The notes under the pieces were generated by a model, which worked only from the letters and a program-made list of their open reading frames with translations, had not been told where the DNA came from and made no database searches. Below are positions 33,725 to 45,770 of a stretch of DNA of 64,000 nucleotides, piece after piece. Each line of letters opens with the position of its first letter. The stretch's first letter is position 1. The position numbers were made by a program, and so were the translations under genes. The DNA is from Pseudopithomyces maydicus (taxonomy: Eukaryota; Ascomycota; Dothideomycetes; Pleosporales; Didymosphaeriaceae): NCBI GenBank assembly GCA_026873275.1, contig JANTUC010000013.1, forward strand, positions 682,001 through 746,000, read 5' to 3'.

Positions 33725-36700
33725 TTTTTGAGAAGTGTCGCGGCTGAAGAGATGCTATCCAGAAAGTGCTGGCCCAGGTGGGGCAGCGCGGAGGAACGGC
33801 GCTTAGGTTTCGCGGAGAGCGCAGGAGAGGGGGATGGCGCCGTCTATATCATAGACACAGCGGTAGTCGAGAAGCCGATAGTGTGATCCAAAAAGCGCGA
33901 GACCGCGGGGGTTTTAAAGCTGCGCACGCGGTTACGTCGGGCAAGGCGAGAAGATAGGAAGGCGACCCAGGGCGGTGGGGAGGCAGTCAAGTGTCACCAC
34001 CACGCTTGCCAGCAGGAGCAGTCGCACAACGCTAGGTAATCGAGGGCGGGCCTCTGGGAGACGAGCTGCGGTTTAGGAAGAGAGGGTCGGGACGAGAGGA
34101 ATCAGCTGAATGCTGAAGGGGCTGTACAGGGCTCTGGGCGTGTGGGTGGGTACAGCAAGGTGCACGAGAAGTAGTGGTCGTCCCAATGCGGAAGGCAAAC
34201 GAATGTGGGTAGGGAAGCAGCGAAAGTAAAGCAGCAGCAAGAGCGATTGCCGGTCAAGCTCGCATGCCAAAGGTGGTCTGTCTGGGGAATGCGAGGAGGG
34301 TCAAATAGCGAGAGGGAGGAAACGAAACACCTGCAGCAACGATGGGGAGGGGTCGGGGAAGTTTGTAGGCACGCGTGGTGCGGAACGCTGGGACTATGCT
34401 GCTTCGCCCATTCGGTGCTGGTGCCGAGCGATCGTCACAGGGCCCGCAACAACGCTGCAGGTTCTGGACGAGTGCTCGGCCTGACCTTTCCCTTCACGCG
34501 CTACGGGCAAGGAGCAGCCTTGCCTACGCGATGCGCCGTTGGGCGCGGCGTGAAACCTCGCATGGTGCACTGGATATTTTCGGACGGCGGCCCGTAGAGC
34601 GTGGACGTTTGGCCGTCTCGCATGCTCGCTTGCTACTCTGCTTTGGGCCTGTCGTGCCCAGAGGAGACGACCATCCCGGTTTCAATATTGTTCCTTATTC
34701 TGCCCTGCTATAGACCTCCCGCCCCCGTGTCGCTGGCTTCAGGGCCCCTTGGAACGTGTGGGAGCAGGTGGTTGGCAGCTGGCAGCTGGCTGCTGCCAAC
34801 CCGTGGTTCGCGAGCTGCCTCTGCATTTCTGCGTTTCCACGCCATCACACTGCAGTAGTTGCTACTATGGCGGGAAAGAATTTGGCCATGCTCCGCAGCC
34901 TCGCGCTGGGGTTTGTATTGCCAAGCCACCCGCTATGTTACAACGCACCGGGTCTTGACCTCTGCAATCGATACCTCCTGCGCGGCTTGACTCGCTGTCT
35001 GTCTTCGGCTCGTGTGTGGCACTGGTGTGGGTCGACATCTGGGCATCCGAATGCGAGAGCACCCCCTCCTCCAAACTTTCCCCTATTCTCGCTCGCTTGC
35101 TTGCAACTACTGTCGCAATCGCGATGGAGCCCACAATTCTCGTCCATGGCGGCGGGTTTTCGATCTCCACGAGCCTCTGGTGACGGTAGGCGTACGTACG
35201 GTGCTGTCTACCGGACAGCTTGGCTGTGCAGCAGCGCTGTGCTACTGCATGCCGACAATCTTCTGACGCAGCACCTGTTGCCCCGGCGCTCGCCGCTGCT
35301 TCCATGCATGCCATATTGTGTGTCACTGTCGTAAAAAGTAAGCTGGAGGCTGAGCGCGGCTAGTGAACGGCAGCGAAATTCCATGGGCGGAACCCCATCG
35401 CAATCGGACGCTGATCTCGTCTCGCCTACACCGTGGCGAGCGCCGAGCGCGATACGGACGGGTACGCTGATCAAGCGCGACCCGTCCGGGCATTTGCATG
35501 CTGAGCAGACATTTCGGACAATTCGTCAGCAGCAAAAGTGCGCAATCGCGAACCTTGGTCCACCGAACATTCTGTACATCACATTTACGCTTCTTCAACG
35601 GGTTAAGGTTTGCCAGACATGGTGCTTGAAATACATGAGCCGTGCCTGCCTCAGTCCCCATCCTGCACGACTCGTGGAAGTGAGAGGGTGTTGGATTCAG
35701 ACTAGATTGCCCCCTGGCCGAACTAATACAAGTCATTTTCTCCTACAACAGCGCCTCAATATGCCATTTGGAGGTAGATATAGGGGCAATTTGCGGTGCG
35801 GCATGCGTTAGGCAGCTGTCACGTCCGTGGCTCGTGGACCCTTTACCATGCGAATCCGCGCTATAGCGTGGCTGAATGCCACATTATCGAGTGGCAGGAA
35901 AAATTAGTAGATTATTGTTCTTAGTGTTTGCATGTGCGTGTGCGCGCGTTCCTCCGCCTGGTCGTCTCAGCACCCAAAATAATAATATATCAAGATGCTT
36001 CCAGATTCGGCCCGGCGTGCACAACGTGCACAACGTGTTTGGCATTGAAAGGCTTCTTCCCCACATGTGTTTAGATGTCACAGGAAACGAACTTTTGACC
36101 GAGCATTTTGCCAGTGCGGGGGCAAGCAATACTTAATAGGGTACATGGGGGTACATGCGTAAGATGGCACGGTGCTGTCCTAGATCGGATCTCACGCTCG
36201 GGGTGGAGCTTGCAAAATGAAGGAAGTACAGGTCCTGACGACGTTAATTGGAAACCACAGGAAGCAAATTGCTGACACAGTCCGTGTGCTTGCTGCTCTG
36301 GCTGGATGCAGTGATATCTTTCCAGGAAGTATCATATCAGTGATCTCTCCTTTCACAATCGCCTTTCAAGCGTGTCTGAGCCGGAAGGTGGGGTATTATT
36401 CGTAGGGCGGAGAAGCCACTCGACCTAGGACCTTTTCAATCCATCGTGTTGCCAGCTGGGCATGAGCAATCGAAGACGGATGAGCGAATGAGCGAATGAA
36501 TGAATGAATGAATGGATGGATGGATGGATTGGTGTTGTGGTGGCTGTGACTGCGTAGAATCATTATCCTCTCCTCCGCTGCCGGTGTGTTCTAGCTTCGA
36601 CAATAAGTACTGTTGAGAGGACTTGGAGGTCCATCCGGTCGATTCGCCCAATGCACACGGGATCCACGAGATGGCTGGTGTAGTATCACGTCGCGAGCGC

Positions 36701-37076
36701 CTGACAGCCACCAATGCCGGGTCCCGCGCAGCAGATGGGCAATCGCGTCATCCTGGCTGCATGCATTCACACACCTCGCTGGCTCAACCCCCGCGGCGTG
36801 CACGGACCCGGATAACGCAGGTACCAAAGGAGAGAGAACTTCGCGACCGCAACTCACTGCACGCACCGGAGCGCGTCCCTGCGAAAGTCTCGAACAGCCG
36901 CGCCTGCCTCGCAAACCACCCGCCCTGCTCCTTCCGAGCCTGCGCACCGCCGACGGTCAAATGCACGCAAACCTCGCACCCGATATAGACCGAACACCCT
37001 ATGTGCGCCTATCTTAGCGATCCCGCCCTGCCTTTAACGCCCGCCCCTCCACCGCTGCGGGACCGCCACGCCCGCC
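33725..37076. other. 3.35-kb gene-free region between chitin synthase and UPF2
   Basis: Divergent promoter space, GC-rich to about 35.8 kb. Several frames of 100-190 codons overlap on both strands, but they show no conserved motif, no splice logic and no codon pattern. It probably holds the long 5' leader and promoter of the chitin synthase gene. A tetranucleotide tract lies at 36.5 kb. Confidence 0.5.
36481..36530 (+). repeat. GAAT/GGAT tetranucleotide microsatellite
   Basis: About five GAAT units pass directly into about five GGAT units, a compound microsatellite likely to vary between strains. Confidence 0.85.
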
Positions 37077-40000
37077 ATGGAGCGTCATAGGAAACGTACG
37101 CACCACAAACCGAGCCCGCAGGATCGCTGCTGACACCCTCTAGGAGAGCTCCGCGAGCTCAATATTAGAGCATGGAACGGCGAGCAAGGTATGCCGCCCT
37201 GCTCTTGCTCTGCAATTTCGCAGCTTGCTCACCCAGCCCAGATGTGTTCCCCGTCCACCAATCGCTCGACTCGTCCATGAAGAAAAACACGGCCTACATC
37301 AAGCGTCTGCGCACCGGCATCCAAGCCTCCGCCCAGTCCCAGTTCCTCCAAGATGTCCAGACCCTGTCCCTCCACAAATACCTGTCCGAGATCATCTCCG
37401 CCTGCTACGAAGGCCTCTGCAAGCTCAAGACCCCGGCCGAGGTCGCCACCGGTGTCGAAGTCGTCAGCGCCCTCCACCAGCGCTTCGGTCCCTCCGAGTT
37501 CACCGGATACATGGGATGGTACATTGGGCGCGGACTCAGCACACCCGACAAGTCACAGCTGAAGACCTTGTCCCCGGAAGTGCGCGAGAAAGAAGAGAAA
37601 GAGCGCCTGGCTCGCCAGAGGGTCTTGCTGCGCGTCGCCACAGAGCTCTGGCTCGTAGGCGTGCTGCGTAGCTTAGATGACGTGTCTAGACCCGAGGAAG
37701 CAGGTAAGATGAAGGAAAACATCAAGCTGGTGGAAACCAGCAAGGCCCGAACAGCTACAGCCGCGAATGCCGACGCCGAGCCCTTTCCTTTGGAGGTTCT
37801 AAAGGACATGCTGGGACACGACCGCGAACACGTCAACCTGCCGTTGCTCGTCATCTTCGTCAAAGCCTTTGCCTGGGACATACTCGGATCGAGGACGTCT
37901 TCCGTCGAAGGCCGTAAGACGGTCAATGAAGATGGCAGTACAACTTCTGACAAAAAGGACGATACTTCTGCGACTGAAGATGATGATGCCGACGCCAAAG
38001 ACCCCCCGATCATCGGTCCTGAGCTTCAACAACGTTTCAAGAACATTCTCAAACGCTATTTCGAAGATGTCAAGGCGCATTTACTTCGCGACCAAAAGCA
38101 GCTGGTCAGCCAGGGACGTAGAAATGCCGAAGCTTACGTCAAATCCGGTGAAGTCTTTGAAGATCGCCAGGCAAACTACGAAAAGCAGATGAAGGCCCAG
38201 GAAAAGCTTATTACCAACGCTCAAGTTCTTGCCGATGCATTGGGCCTTGATATGCCCGACTTGAAAGAGAAGGACACATCTGCGAGCACCGGAGATGGAT
38301 TGATTGGCCTCGTCAAAATCGGAGAGTATCTGCGTGGCCAAGGTGATGGCCCTGGTATTTGGGAGGACGAAGATGAGCGCCGTTTCTACGAAAATCTCAT
38401 CGATCTCAAAGACCGTGTACCTGGAATCCTGCTAGAGGAACCGAAGAAAAAGAAAGCGGATGATGAACAAGTAGGCAAGAAGATCGAGACGAAGGCAGAA
38501 GTCGAGGAAAAAGATAAAGCTGAAGGTTCCGCAGACGCGAAGCCCGCAGAGTCTGATGACCAATCCACCGCCATTGCGAATAAATCCGTAGGCGCTCAAG
38601 TGGATGCTGTTCTGGCGAAATTGCCAGAACTCAATACCAAAGATGCGGTAGATACGACGGCCATCGAGTTCTGCTTTCTCAATTCCAAAGCATCCCGCAA
38701 TCGATTGATCAAGGCTGTGCAGGAGATCCCGAAGGGTCGAAGCGATCTGTTGCCGTTGTATTCTAGGCTCATTGCTACATTGGGGAAGTACATGCCCGAT
38801 GTGTCGCAGGGCTTGGTGACTTACCTGGACGATGAGTTTCGCAGTCTCCAGCGACGCAAATCAAAAGATTTCCTCGGTCAGGTCAGGACACAGAATGTTC
38901 GATATCTCGCCGAATTGACCAAATTCGGAGTCGTCCCTGAGCATGTAATCTTTCATTGTCTTAAAGTCAGCCTCGATGACTTCTCTCGTATGAACATCGA
39001 AATCATCTGCAACCTCCTGGAGAACTGTGGTCGTTACCTGCTTCGAAATCCTGACACTTCACCCCGTATGGCATCATTCCTAGAGACACTGCAACGCAAG
39101 AAGAGCGCGCAGGTCCTTGGACAACAAGAACGCATGCTCATAGAGAACGCCATGTATTACGTCAACCCACCGGAACGCGCAGCAATTGAGCAGAAGGATA
39201 GGACTCCGATCGAACTGTTCCTTCGCAAGATCATGTACCAGGATTTGACTCGCCGTTCCATGGACAAGACCGTCAGGACGATTCGTAAGATGCATTGGGA
39301 AGAGGAAGAGGTTGTCAACATCTTGCATAAAATTTTCTCCAAGCCTGGGAAGATCAAGTACAGCAATGTTCACCTGCTTGCCATAATTCTTGGTACCATC
39401 CATCGCTATCACCAGGACTTCACTATCTCTGTCATTGATGATTTGCTGGAGTCGATCATCTTTGGTCTAGAATTGAACGATTTCAAGTTCAACCAGCGAA
39501 GGATAGCTGAGGTTAAGTACCTAGGTGAGATGTATCTCTACCGTCTGGTAGACTCTCCCTTGATTTTCGATATGCTGTACAAGCTTCTGAACTATGGTTG
39601 GGAGGGTGGATACGCGCGTCCTGGACTCTACAATCCATTGGATCTTTCGGACGACTACTTCCGCATTCGCTTGGTTTGCAACCTACTAGAAACATGTGGA
39701 ATGTACTTCGATAAGGGCACTGCCAAGAAAAAGCTCGACTTCTTCTTGTCGTATTTCCAGTACTATCTCTGTATGAAGGATGCTCTTCCAATGGACGTAG
39801 AGTTCATTGTACAGGATGCCTACAACCTTACGAGACCCCAATGGAAGCTTGTCTCGAATCTGGATGAGGCAGCTCGGATATTCAGCGATGCTGTTTCGCA
39901 GAACTATCAATCATCTGCTAGCGGCAAAGCTGTCGAGCCGGATGACGATGAAGCATCTGAAGATGAAGATGAAGATGGCCCAGATGATGAGGATCTCGTC

Positions 40001-40771
40001 GTTCCAGAGGGCGATGACGACAAATCTTCTGGAGAGGACGCCGAAGTTTGTGCACACCTCACTTTCGTAGAATTTCGCTTTACTGACAAATGTAAGGAAT
40101 CTGGTGATGACGAGCCCGTGAAACATGCTTCTTCCGACGAAGAAGAGGAGCAGATCACTGTCACGCGGCCAGAGGACGAGCGTGATCCTGAAGCTGAGGC
40201 TGAGTTTGACCGCGAACTTGCGAAGCTCATGTCAGAGAGCGTTGAGTCTCGCAAGTTCGAGCGCAAGCCTGTGTTCGATGTGCCGCTTCCAATGCGACGT
40301 GCCCGCGATACCGCTGCCGTTGCTGAGGACAGTGGCTCAGAGGCACCAGTCCAAGCTCCTACACTCAATACGGTGAAGTTCTCTCTGCTAAGCAAGCGCG
40401 GAAACAAGAACCAAACGCGCTCTATTGATCTCCCCTCAGATTCAACGTTCGCTGTTGCTATGCGCAACAAGCAACAAGCAGAACGGGAGGAGCAGCAACG
40501 CATCAAAAACCTCGTTCTGAACTACGACTTGCGAGACGATGACGCAGAGGGTGAATCACCTTTTCTTTATGACCCCCTTCGACTCGATTCCAACAAAACT
40601 CATACTAAAACTACACAAGGTCTGGATAAGACTCACAACCCGTACGCGCAGCCGCGCCTCGACAAGGCAGGCACGAATCGCAGCAATCAACGCTCGCGCA
40701 AACTTCAGCTTAGTGATGTCAACTGGTATGCCGAAACCCCCCATGTGAAGAAGGCTTCAAGGCTTGTTTAG
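37077..40771 (+). CDS. UPF2: Nonsense-mediated mRNA decay factor UPF2/NMD2
   Basis: Four exons: 37077-37095, 37144-37188, 37242-40045 and 40097-40771 (1180 aa). The first two short exons splice to MERHRKRELRELNIRAWNG, the conserved UPF2 N-terminus, which fixes the start; introns are 48, 53 and 51 bp. The MIF4G region begins at LDSSMKKNTAYIKRLRTGI. Three MIF4G-type helical repeats follow (for example LHKYLSEIISACYEG, then SRNRLIKAVQEIP, then RRSMDKTVRTIRKMHWEEEE). An acidic Asp/Glu linker precedes a C-terminal UPF1-binding region (FSLLSKRGNKNQTRSIDLPS, NLVLNYDLRDDD). UPF2 bridges UPF1 and UPF3 in the cytoplasm. The third intron (40046-40096, gtttgt...ctgac...taag) is 51 nt and stop-free, so its retention would only insert 17 residues. 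Confidence 0.93.
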
Positions 40772-41663
40772 TTGGTCCATTGCGTGTTACCCTTCGGCTT
40801 GCGCATCAACACCATGCTTGGGTGTGATACGGAAATCGCCAGAGGGATACACGCATCAAGACCAAGAAGACCTTGAGCCCTGTAAAAGCACTAGAATCAT
40901 TCGACTGACCATCGTGCCACTTTGGCACACCGACTATAGGACCTGATCTGCACCTTCCGATGCTCTTAACGGCATCAGTCATATGCTCAACTATCTCACC
41001 ATACACTGCGGTCATTGGTCCAGCTACCTCGTAGGTGCATCTCACTCAATGACAGTCGGCAGACCTTGCGCCCGGCCATCGCCGGGCACGCGTGCTCACC
41101 ACAGAGAAAACACGAAGCCGAACCGTCGAACGCGCTTGATGAGAGGGACGGTGGAAATAACTGCCTGCGGGGTGTGCATCAAGAGAGCCTTTATGCTACA
41201 GAAAGCTGGCGGGTGGTGGAGAGCCTCGGCGGAGAGGTCATGTCCACCTGCGAAGCATGGCTGGGAGCGCGAGGGGTGGTGGTGTTCATGTTAGTCTTGG
41301 AGCTTAAAGAATTTGATCACTCTCATTTAGGTTGTGCTGGACTCTTGCATCGTGAGATGTGTTTTGATTGTTGGGATGTGTGGGGTTATAGTCGGAGATA
41401 CCATTGCCCTGAAACACAGCGTGAGGGAGGTATTGTATTCGTCTAGGCATCCCTTTTACACCCGTTCATGGTTCTATTTTAGTGGCCCAGCATGACTACT
41501 GATCACTTTTCATCCTCGTCCTTTCAGTCCAACACAGTCGATATGGTAACACAAGTCGCTTCTTCCCATCCAAAAGTATACCAAACAACCAGTTGCCTCA
41601 ACGCTGACGATACGAATCAGAACCCTCTCGATTTTATTTGCCTCTTCAACGCACCTGCAAAAG
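40772..41663. other. Convergent intergenic region, no gene seen
   Basis: About 890 bp between the stops of UPF2 (plus) and the small membrane protein (minus). Frames present lack any support. Confidence 0.5.
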
Positions 41664-41852
41664 CTACGCTTCCAGCTCAAAGGTCCTCTGCCGCTGGCGG
41701 TGCCGTCGGTTGTAGTGGGCGCGGAACTTGCCTTGGAATTTCCAGAGGGCGAAGGCAAAGGTAAGGATACCGCTGAGGGCGGCGAGGCCGCCAAAGACGA
41801 CTTGGAAAGCACTGGTTGTGGTGATGGCTCGTGGAAGGATGTGAGGAGGCAT
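41664..41852 (-). CDS. Small single-pass membrane protein
   Basis: 62 aa. The N-terminus MPPHILPRAITTTSAFQVVF leads into one hydrophobic helix (GGLAALSGILTFAFALW) and a strongly basic tail (KFQGKFRAHYNRRHRQRQRT) ending in Glu. The compact layout, with a helix after ~20 residues and a positive tail, is common among small fungal organelle-membrane proteins. The family is not recognised. It is transcribed divergently from the Zn2Cys6-ankyrin gene, 618 bp away, with the palindrome cluster between them. It could instead be the last exon of a longer gene, since no upstream exon was tested by data. Confidence 0.5.
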   Translation of the reverse strand: MPPHILPRAITTTSAFQVVFGGLAALSGILTFAFALWKFQGKFRAHYNRRHRQRQRTFELEA

Positions 41853-42035
41853 CTTTGTTAACGTGAGATATGAATGAAAAGGTGTGTGTAAAATGTGCGA
41901 TACTTGATTGTTTACTCTTGAATCAACTTCGAGGATGCTATGGTCTTATACTACGTTTTGTGCCTGTGTCCTTGTGCGGTACGTGAAAGCCTACATTCTG
42001 GCCGGTCAAAGAATACTGGTCTGTGCATGGATATC

Positions 42036-42060
42036 AGTGCGAAAAAAGTGCGTGCGGATC
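42036..42060. promoter_or_regulatory. Three GTGCG half-sites
   Basis: AGTGCG and GTGCGTGCGG occur within 25 bp upstream of the palindrome cluster and match one arm of those palindromes. Confidence 0.35.
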
Positions 42061-42136
42061 CTGATATGTCTATTTCATGAGGCCATGTTCCGCAGCATCA
42101 TTTGCGCTTGATCGGATGCGGGTTACCCTAGGCGTC

Positions 42137-42333
42137 TCGCACTTGTGCGATCGGCCCCTGAAAAGGTCGCTTGACCAACACCCGCACTGCAGTGCGAAAG
42201 CCGCCTGATAGGCTCGTAGCTCGTATTTGTACGGTTTAGATCGTCTTTCTTCGCGCCACAGTCTCGCACTGAGTGCGATAGGTTTCTGATTGGTTGGGAG
42301 TGACCCTGCTTCGCCTGACCACCGCACTGTGCG
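42137..42333. promoter_or_regulatory. Cluster of four CGCAC-N-GTGCG palindromes (putative operators)
   Basis: Sites: 42137-42150 TCGCACTTGTGCGA (2-nt spacer), 42183-42196 CGCACTGCAGTGCG (4-nt), 42264-42278 TCGCACTGAGTGCGA (3-nt) and 42323-42333 CGCACTGTGCG (1-nt). Each has two perfect five- or six-base arms, while spacer sequence and length differ. They lie 140-335 bp upstream of the Zn2Cys6-ankyrin start and also upstream of the divergent small membrane protein. Conserved arms with free spacers are what protein-binding sites look like. The bound factor is unknown; the encoded Zn2Cys6 protein itself is a candidate. Confidence 0.65.
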
Positions 42334-42420
42334 TAGAGCTCTTCATTGGTCCGTTACATATCACCCCAGAAGCTCGCTGCGGCTGAGCGGTGAGAAACAT
42401 AGTCGCGGGCTAGTATATAA
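42289..42420 (+). promoter_or_regulatory. Core promoter: two CCAAT boxes and TATATAA
   Basis: Reverse CCAAT boxes (ATTGG) are at 42289-42293 and 42345-42349. A TATATAA lies at 42414-42420, 51 bp before the ATG of the Zn2Cys6-ankyrin gene. Order and spacing fit a fungal RNA polymerase II promoter. Confidence 0.55.
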
Positions 42421-42470
42421 CAGCTACAGGGCAGTCCTCATTTGCATGGCAATACAGTCTGTTTTCTACC

Positions 42471-44515
42471 ATGTCCACTTTGACTCGAGGAAACAACGCG
42501 CTCCCGCCTAGTCGCACAAAGAAGAAACCACGAAAACTTAACTACAACAAATGTCGGTTTTGCCGAGACCCCAAAGTTAAAACCAAGGTCTGAGCCCTTG
42601 ACCTCAAAGGTTTCCACACAGGAATATTCTCTTACTAGTTTAGTGTGTGTGGAATCGAGGCCCATGGCCAAGTAAATGCCAACGGTGTTCCGAGAAAGCC
42701 TTACCCTGCTCAGAGCCTCGCCACAAATCTGAAGAACATCACTCGAATGCAAAAAGGCCTCCGGCTGCGTTTCATACTTCGAGCAACGTTAGCGATACAG
42801 TATCCAGGTCCGACTCAGCTCAGATGGAATTGGAACGTCCGAATCTTTCATTCAGTGGTGTTATTTGTCTGCACGAAGACCCCGGAAGTTTCTATGAAGC
42901 GAGCAGTACATGCTCACAATCAGTTATCGACCATAATGAGGGTCTCATGTATGGAATTCCGTCTTTGAAATATAAGCAGCCTCAGCTAACGGCGCGAAGG
43001 TTGCAGCTTCTTCCGCTACAGGGAATGACACAGATGGCATTGGAAGAAATTAAGCTCTTCACCCAGGATTTTCTCGCACCTTTTATGCCATATCTTCCTG
43101 CTATGTACAGACATTACGAGGCCGCCGTCAATAGATTATATTGCAAATATGAAGTACTTGCCTGGAGGGTTCGACAATGCATTGATAGATTGGCTCCACA
43201 TAGCAAACTAGCTATGGACGTCGCCCTTGATTTGAGCACTTACTCGCACCTGAAACGAATCCCTACGCCTACGATCTTGGAAAAGCGGAGATATTCCAGT
43301 CACATAGAAAAAGCGAAGAAGAAATACTCTGAACAAAAGTATCTCGGCATTCTCATCTTACTGACAATGTACGAATCCACTTTTGAGGACTCTTCCGCAT
43401 CGATTGAGAGCAGCCTAAAAGACATTTATTTATCGACTCTCAACACATTTCTTGATAAGTGTACCCGGACCTTCGCCGAATTTGGATCCGACGTCGCAGT
43501 GTTGCGAAGGCAAGGTTGGTTCATCCCTACGAAAATCTTGAAAATATCGTCCATACGATCATCACTCCGTGCAGCAAATTTCAAAGACTTCCTGGGCCGT
43601 TCAATTTCACTGATCGAGTACGATTCTGGAATTCCCATGGATGCAATCGAAATCTCGCACGATCCTCCAGATTACATGGGAAGAATGCTTCTACATGCTT
43701 CCTGCGTAAGGAACGATACATACGCAGTGGATATGCTGTTATCGAGACGATCAAGGTGTAGCACGAGAACAGAACCAGGATTGACGCCGTTACACATCGC
43801 TGCCATGACTGGTCACCTTGAAATATTCAAGAAATTACATGATCATTATAGACTGATTGGCTGTTTAGAACCAGTTTTGATGGGAACTGACTTGAGCAGT
43901 CGGACGATTCTTCAATTAGCGGGCTGTGTAAACCATCAGATCCTCGAGTTTTTCCTATCATTCCATATGTTCAAATTGGAACAATCCGAGCGATCTGATA
44001 CTGATGGTAACCCTTATCACTTCGTTGATCGAAGTGGAAAAATTAGGTACGAGACGGAAACCGTAGTATCCGCATTCCAAGAAGCCCTGCGAGATGACCG
44101 AGAAAAGGTTGTCCGTCTATTAGCGACCCACTTCGATACCTTCGTATGGGACCACCTTCACCGTACCCCATTATGGTATGCATCATACTATGGACGTTGT
44201 AATGCAATACCTTTGTTGTCCAAGTTAGATTCCATCAACGTACCAGATACGGGGGGACGTACACCATTGATGGTAGCAGCTGTCCAAGGGTCTGAAAATT
44301 TTGTACGTCAACTTTTGTACCAAGGTGAATTATTGATGGAGAATACTGGACACTCAGCACAGCCAGTCAATGCGCTAGAAATATGGCTATCCAACAAAGA
44401 AAAAAAGACTGCGAAAGATCTCGCCGTGGAGGGAGGTCATTATGAATGCGCACGAATTTTAGGGGCAAATATGTACATGAGTATTTTTCCAGGTCATTCA
44501 TCACATGACCATTAA
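42471..44515 (+). CDS. Zn2Cys6 zinc cluster-ankyrin repeat protein (paralogue 1)
   Basis: Two exons (42471-42587, 42644-44515) with a 56-bp phase-0 intron (gtctga...gtttag) give 662 aa. The splice assembles the zinc cluster: KCRFCRDPK then PWPSKCQRCSEKALPCSEP, preceded by a basic Lys/Arg stretch. The C2-C3 spacing is eight residues here instead of the usual six. The middle is helical and without known domains. The C-terminal third has ankyrin repeats: GLTPLHIAAMTGHLEIFKKL, then RTPLWYASYYGRCNAIPLLS and GRTPLMVAAVQGSENFVRQL. Zn2Cys6 modules bind DNA in fungal regulators, and ankyrin repeats bind proteins, so a regulatory role is inferred. A paralogue lies 6.5 kb downstream in convergent orientation. 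Confidence 0.75.
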
Positions 44516-44898
44516 TGGAGTTCTTTAAAACCCCTCAACCATGAATTGTAGTTGATTTTTGAATTGCTTTTGGGATCTTTAATGTAATATTTTTATTTAT
44601 TTTTTCATCCCCGGGCATTTCGCTCCTATTCCACTGCTAACAATGACAATTTACAATTTCGATTAATGACAAACTTCATTATAGTTACGAGTAAACACGC
44701 CCGTAGTGAGGACATTATTTCCGGACACTTCTTTCTCGTCTATTGAGATAGCACTTCAGATAATTGAATTTCTGGTTCAACAATAGCTGCATCAAGCAGA
44801 AAAACATGGTCACCGTCTTCAGAGTCTGTTACCATGAAACTGAAGTCTGTTTAGGGCAGCGAAATAAATATTGACCACTTCCATCCTCTCCGCTCATT
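44516..44898. other. Convergent intergenic region
   Basis: About 380 bp, AT-rich, between two convergent stops. It presumably carries both polyadenylation regions; no gene is seen. Confidence 0.5.
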
Positions 44899-45770
44899 TC
44901 AATACCCTCCAGGTAAGTAAGGATACAAGAATGGGAAAAAATGTACCAGGAGGCCCATCGCTAAGGCGAGCGGCATGTAAGATGCAAACTTTATTTTCTG
45001 GCCTCCTTTGAGCACTACACTCACGTTCTGCATATCAAATTTCCCACTTTCATCGTCTGCAGCTTCAATCATTCCTGCAGCTAGATCCAGAAAGCTTATG
45101 CACCCATCCTGGCTGTGAGTCAGACTCAGCTCATGGCCATACTGCTCGTCGAACGACAAACCGCCAGGCAGAACAAATACCGTGGTGAGCCAATCCTCCT
45201 GACTTCGAAGATATCGTTCTGCAATCGCAAGATCTTTATAAATGTTCGAGTTTGCCCTGGTGACTAAGTTGCGCACAAACCAGGCATCGTGCTTTAGGAA
45301 CTTCCAATCAACAGGCGCCGCGCTGAGCTGAATAAGTTTCGGCGGCTTGAATGCGACTTGTTGAGTTTTGAGACTCTTCAGAGCTTTGACTACTGCTTTT
45401 GAGGTGTCCATAGTTATGGTCGAGCCAGGTTGGTTATCGGTGATGGCGACTGCTAAAAAGACCGCCCTTGTCCCTTGGAGACATTGTTCCAGAATTGATT
45501 GATCAGAAATGGTACCCTCAAAGATCTTAATTTTGGGGTTTTGTAACGCTGATGGGTACAATCTTTCAAGCTTAGAGCGAGAGCGAATCAGGATGTGGAT
45601 ATCGGGTGCCGAGTCCTGGTCGCTAGCCGCCTTTTTGTCAAGAAGCTTTAATATGCTTATACCGGTATTGCCGGTGGCTCCTAAAATACCATCTGTTCAA
45701 TGAATCGAATGGTCAGCTGATGTGAGGTCGCTTTTAAGCTTGGTGGTGGTTGGGACCTACAAGCGGACAT
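44899..45770 (-). CDS. NmrA-like NAD(P)-binding protein (atypical SDR)
   Basis: Exon 1 is only 10 coding bases (45770-45761, MSA plus one base). Exon 2 is 45692-44899, after a 68-bp intron (gtaggt...gaacag). The splice creates YGILGATGNTGISILKLL, the N-terminal dinucleotide motif GATGNTG. Total 267 aa. Later motifs are FEGTISDQSILEQCLQGT, AVFLAVAITDN and KLIQLSAAP. The C-terminus has a hydrophobic stretch (MPLALAMGLLVHFFPFLYPY) that may associate with a membrane. NmrA-like proteins act as redox sensors or as small-molecule reductases. It is divergent from the PhzF-like gene with 923 bp between starts, so the two may share a promoter. Confidence 0.8.

Noticed and set aside
34205..35811. Several overlapping open frames of 100-190 codons on both strands
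   Set aside because: They overlap each other in all frames, have no motifs or splice logic and arise from GC-rich sequence poor in stops.
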